From: Anaerolineaceae bacterium
GTDB lineage: Bacteria; Chloroflexota; Anaerolineae; Aggregatilineales; Phototrophicaceae
DNA length: 64,000 nucleotides
Assembly: GCA_002702065.1 (NCBI GenBank)
Contig: NZXX01000001.1
Location: 1,984,001 to 2,048,000 of the forward strand
Direction: 5' to 3'
Every line of letters begins with the position of its first letter. The first letter of the stretch is position 1. The translations under genes and the position numbers were made by a program. Below the pieces are notes generated by a model, which was not told the DNA's origin, did no database searches, and saw nothing but the letters and a program-made list of their open reading frames with translations. Positions 62,527 through 64,000 of this stretch are shown piece after piece.

Positions 62527-63192
62527 ATGACCAACTTTGAGGCGCTGATATTTGACCTGGACGGCGTGCTGGCAGACACGGTGGATTATCACTTTGCAGC
62601 GTGGCAGCGTATCGCCGACATCCTTGATGTTCCCTTTGACCGGGCGATGATGAACCGCTTTCGCGGGCGTCAACGCCGGGATTGTCTGCTTGAGCTGGCC
62701 GGGGAAGATCTGGCATGTGATGCGGCTGAACTCGATCGGCTGATGGTCTTGAAGGATTCCTATTATCTTGAAGACCTTCAGCGGATGACCCGGGATGACC
62801 TTTTACCCGGCGTCTGGTCGTTTATTCAGGCGGCAACAGCGGCCCAATTAAAGCTGGCTGTCGCTTCATCAAGTATGAGTGCTATTCCCGTACTGGAACG
62901 GACCGGCATTCTGCCATACATGGACGTGGTTGCTGATGGTAGTACCGTCAGCCGGTCAAAACCAGCGCCGGATATTTTTGTATGGGCTGCGGGGGCGCTG
63001 CGTACGCGCCCGGTGCATACGATCGTATTCGAGGATTCATCGGCGGGGGTGGAAGCTGCTCGGGTTGCGGGTATGGGTGTGGTCGGCGTTGGCAACCAGA
63101 ATCTGACGCAGGGCGCACACCTCCACATCCCGAATTTTGAACACATCACTGTCTCAGAATTACTTGAATCGATGGCACGTGCTGTGCGCTAG
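62527..63192 (+). CDS. Beta-phosphoglucomutase-like HAD hydrolase
   Basis: 221-residue HAD-superfamily enzyme: FDLDGVLADTVDYHFAAWQ (nucleophile and acid/base Asp with the cap-domain start), VASSSMSAIPVLERTG, RSKPAPDIF and FEDSSAGVEAA, the four HAD motifs in beta-PGM form. It either isomerises beta-glucose-1-phosphate or dephosphorylates a sugar phosphate. The ATG at 62527 is chosen because the fold begins at once; an in-frame ATG at 62482 inside the previous gene is possible. It is probably co-transcribed with the PHP gene and might act after a disaccharide phosphorylase located elsewhere. Confidence 0.88.
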   Translation: MTNFEALIFDLDGVLADTVDYHFAAWQRIADILDVPFDRAMMNRFRGRQRRDCLLELAGEDLACDAAELDRLMVLKDSYYLEDLQRMTRDDLLPGVWSFIQAATAAQLKLAVASSSMSAIPVLERTGILPYMDVVADGSTVSRSKPAPDIFVWAAGALRTRPVHTIVFEDSSAGVEAARVAGMGVVGVGNQNLTQGAHLHIPNFEHITVSELLESMARAVR

Positions 63193-63220
63193 ACCTAATC
63201 TGACACGCTAGCATAAGCTC

Positions 63221-63244
63221 ATATATCCCAAATTTGGGATATAT
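63221..63244. repeat. 24-bp perfect palindrome in a convergent gap
   Basis: The arms are ATATATCCCAAA and its exact complement, with no spacer. A second inverted pair with the same core, TATCCCAA (63253-63260) and TTGGGATA (63286-63293), follows. Four copies of the ATCCCAA half-site thus lie in 73 bp between a plus-strand gene and the minus-strand repeat protein. It could be a terminator without a T tract, a protein-binding site or a remnant of a mobile element. Confidence 0.75.
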
Positions 63245-63323
63245 ATCGCAAGTATCCCAATGTATTTCCCGCTTAGCACCATTGTTTGGGATAAGTGTTC
63301 TGCTAGGCGGCTATGCGAGATTG

Positions 63324-64000
63324 TTAGTCATCATCGTCGTTGGCCGCACCGTTGCCACGACCGTTGTTGCCATTATTCCCATTCTTGCCGTTGTTGCCAT
63401 TATTCCCATTCTTGCCGTTGTTTCCATTGTTCCCGTTGTTGGGATTGTTGTTACCAGCGTTGCCGTTGCCAGGATTGTTGTTGCCTGCGTTTGAGGCGCT
63501 GCTGCCTGGGTTTTCGCAGCGTGCACGCCACCCATGAGCGGGTGCCCAGGGGGGTGGGGGATTGCCGCAACTCCCGGAATCACGCCAGATTGTGGCTCCG
63601 TCCTCGCTGATGGCAATATTTGAGTCGGCGGATTCGGCTTCGACGCTGGTAATCGTGACCGTGCTATCGACCGTTTCTGCGATATTTCCGTTGACAAGAA
63701 TCCAGTCCCCGACCTGAAGTACGAGAAGAATCGGATCATTCGGATCGAATGTCACGTCGAAACCATAAATAGTCACAATGTTGCCATTGATTGCCTCGAC
63801 AGGCCCCTCGATAATCAGATTCACGATGATTGTCGCTGTCGGGGTTGGCGGCATGATGGTCGGTAGCTGGGTTGCGGTTGGCAGCGCAGTTGACGACGGT
63901 GCAAGGGTTGCCGTTGTTTCCGTTGCGGGTACAGCGGTAGGGGTTTCCGTAAAAGCCGGCGATGCGGTCTCGGTGAGCGTGCGTGAAGGGGTGACCGTTG
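63324..64000 (-). CDS. 3' part of an exported protein with Thr/Pro stalk, DUF5666-like domain and Asn/Gly repeats
   Basis: The frame is open to the window edge, so the start lies beyond 64000 and this is partial. The visible N-terminal part is Thr/Pro/Ala-rich (TPTA, TETT, PTATQLP), like extracellular stalks in Chloroflexota. Next comes a small beta domain (IIEGPVEAINGNIVTIYGFDV ... VGDWILVNGNI) with the pattern of DUF5666-type OB-like domains. The last ~60 residues are low-complexity Asn/Gly/Lys (NGNNGNNGKNG repeats) and end in GAANDDDD. Two Cys residues (SCGNPPPP and RCENPG) could form a disulfide. It is likely secreted or surface exposed; function unknown. Confidence 0.65.
   Translation of the reverse strand, partial: TVTPSRTLTETASPAFTETPTAVPATETTATLAPSSTALPTATQLPTIMPPTPTATIIVNLIIEGPVEAINGNIVTIYGFDVTFDPNDPILLVLQVGDWILVNGNIAETVDSTVTITSVEAESADSNIAISEDGATIWRDSGSCGNPPPPWAPAHGWRARCENPGSSASNAGNNNPGNGNAGNNNPNNGNNGNNGKNGNNGNNGKNGNNGNNGRGNGAANDDDD
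63361..63441. repeat. 27-bp tandem repeat, three copies
   Basis: Two identical 27-bp units (63361-63387, 63388-63414) and a third diverged unit (63415-63441) inside the C-terminal coding region, encoding a 9-residue Asn/Gly/Lys unit on the minus strand. It is a coding minisatellite that may vary in copy number. Confidence 0.85.

Noticed and set aside
63361..63441. CRISPR array
   Set aside because: The units are directly adjacent without spacers and lie in a coding frame for Asn/Gly repeats.
1..64000. tRNA genes, insertion sequences or prophage
   Set aside because: No cloverleaf with a T-loop GGTTCRA pattern was noticed in the intergenic gaps, and no transposase, integrase or phage gene is present.

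Overview
The window is a gene-dense stretch of a bacterial chromosome. It shows no rRNA, tRNA, insertion sequence, prophage or CRISPR array. The content suggests a heterotroph of the Chloroflexota (Anaerolineae-like). The reasons are a very large Ser/Thr kinase-AAA-TPR protein, a Thr/Pro-rich stalk on an exported protein, a two-subunit methylmalonyl-CoA mutase with MeaB, a bL28 without zinc cysteines, and many enolase-superfamily, Gfo/Idh/MocA and phytanoyl-dioxygenase genes. This taxonomic call is inference from gene content, not from a marker phylogeny.

Layout. 0-3.4 kb: trehalose synthesis (otsA and otsB, tail to tail and overlapping) and a PfkB kinase. 3.5-17.9 kb: sugar, polyol and acid-sugar catabolism (fused GMC oxidoreductase, TIM-barrel isomerase, methylmalonate-semialdehyde dehydrogenase, PhyH oxygenase, SDR, zinc dehydrogenase, DapA-family lyase, two enolase-superfamily dehydratases, a uronate-dehydrogenase-like epimerase, a propeller lactonase and a PIG-L deacetylase). 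17.9-24.9 kb: FAD oxidase, DinB-like protein, putative glycosidase, Gfo/Idh/MocA enzyme, second epimerase and sulfatase. 25-31.9 kb: an assimilatory sulfate-reduction operon on the minus strand (cysH, siroheme genes, sulfite reductase and an unknown protein). 32-36.8 kb: GH38 mannosidase, zinc dehydrogenase and Gfo/Idh/MocA enzyme. 37-40.5 kb: MacB-like exporter whose ATPase carries a cyclic-nucleotide-binding domain. 40.5-45.8 kb: methylmalonyl-CoA mutase operon with MeaB. 46-47.7 kb: SAF-domain dehydrogenase and rpmB. 47.8-53.5 kb: a complete branched-chain amino-acid (Liv) ABC transporter. 53.7-64 kb: four-carbon acid-sugar kinase, P450, kinase-AAA-TPR regulator, small protein, MalK-type ATPase, PHP hydrolase, beta-phosphoglucomutase-like HAD and the end of an exported repeat protein.

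The most striking element is the 0.55 kb leader in front of cysH. A good sigma-70-type promoter is followed by two consecutive short reading frames, each with a run of cysteine codons (CQTCCFCC and CCCLCC). Each is followed by an intrinsic terminator, and each has a perfect 9-nt antiterminator arm that can pair into that terminator. This reads as two tandem ribosome-mediated, cysteine-sensing transcription attenuators controlling the sulfur assimilation operon.

The other genes fit together plausibly. The Liv importer, methylmalonate-semialdehyde dehydrogenase and methylmalonyl-CoA mutase with MeaB would carry valine- or propionate-derived carbon to succinyl-CoA. The uronate dehydrogenase, lactonase, enolase-family dehydratase and DapA-family genes could form an oxidative acid-sugar route. 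The glycosidases and the sulfatase would supply sugars from glycans. These pathway assignments are inferences from families and neighbourhood.
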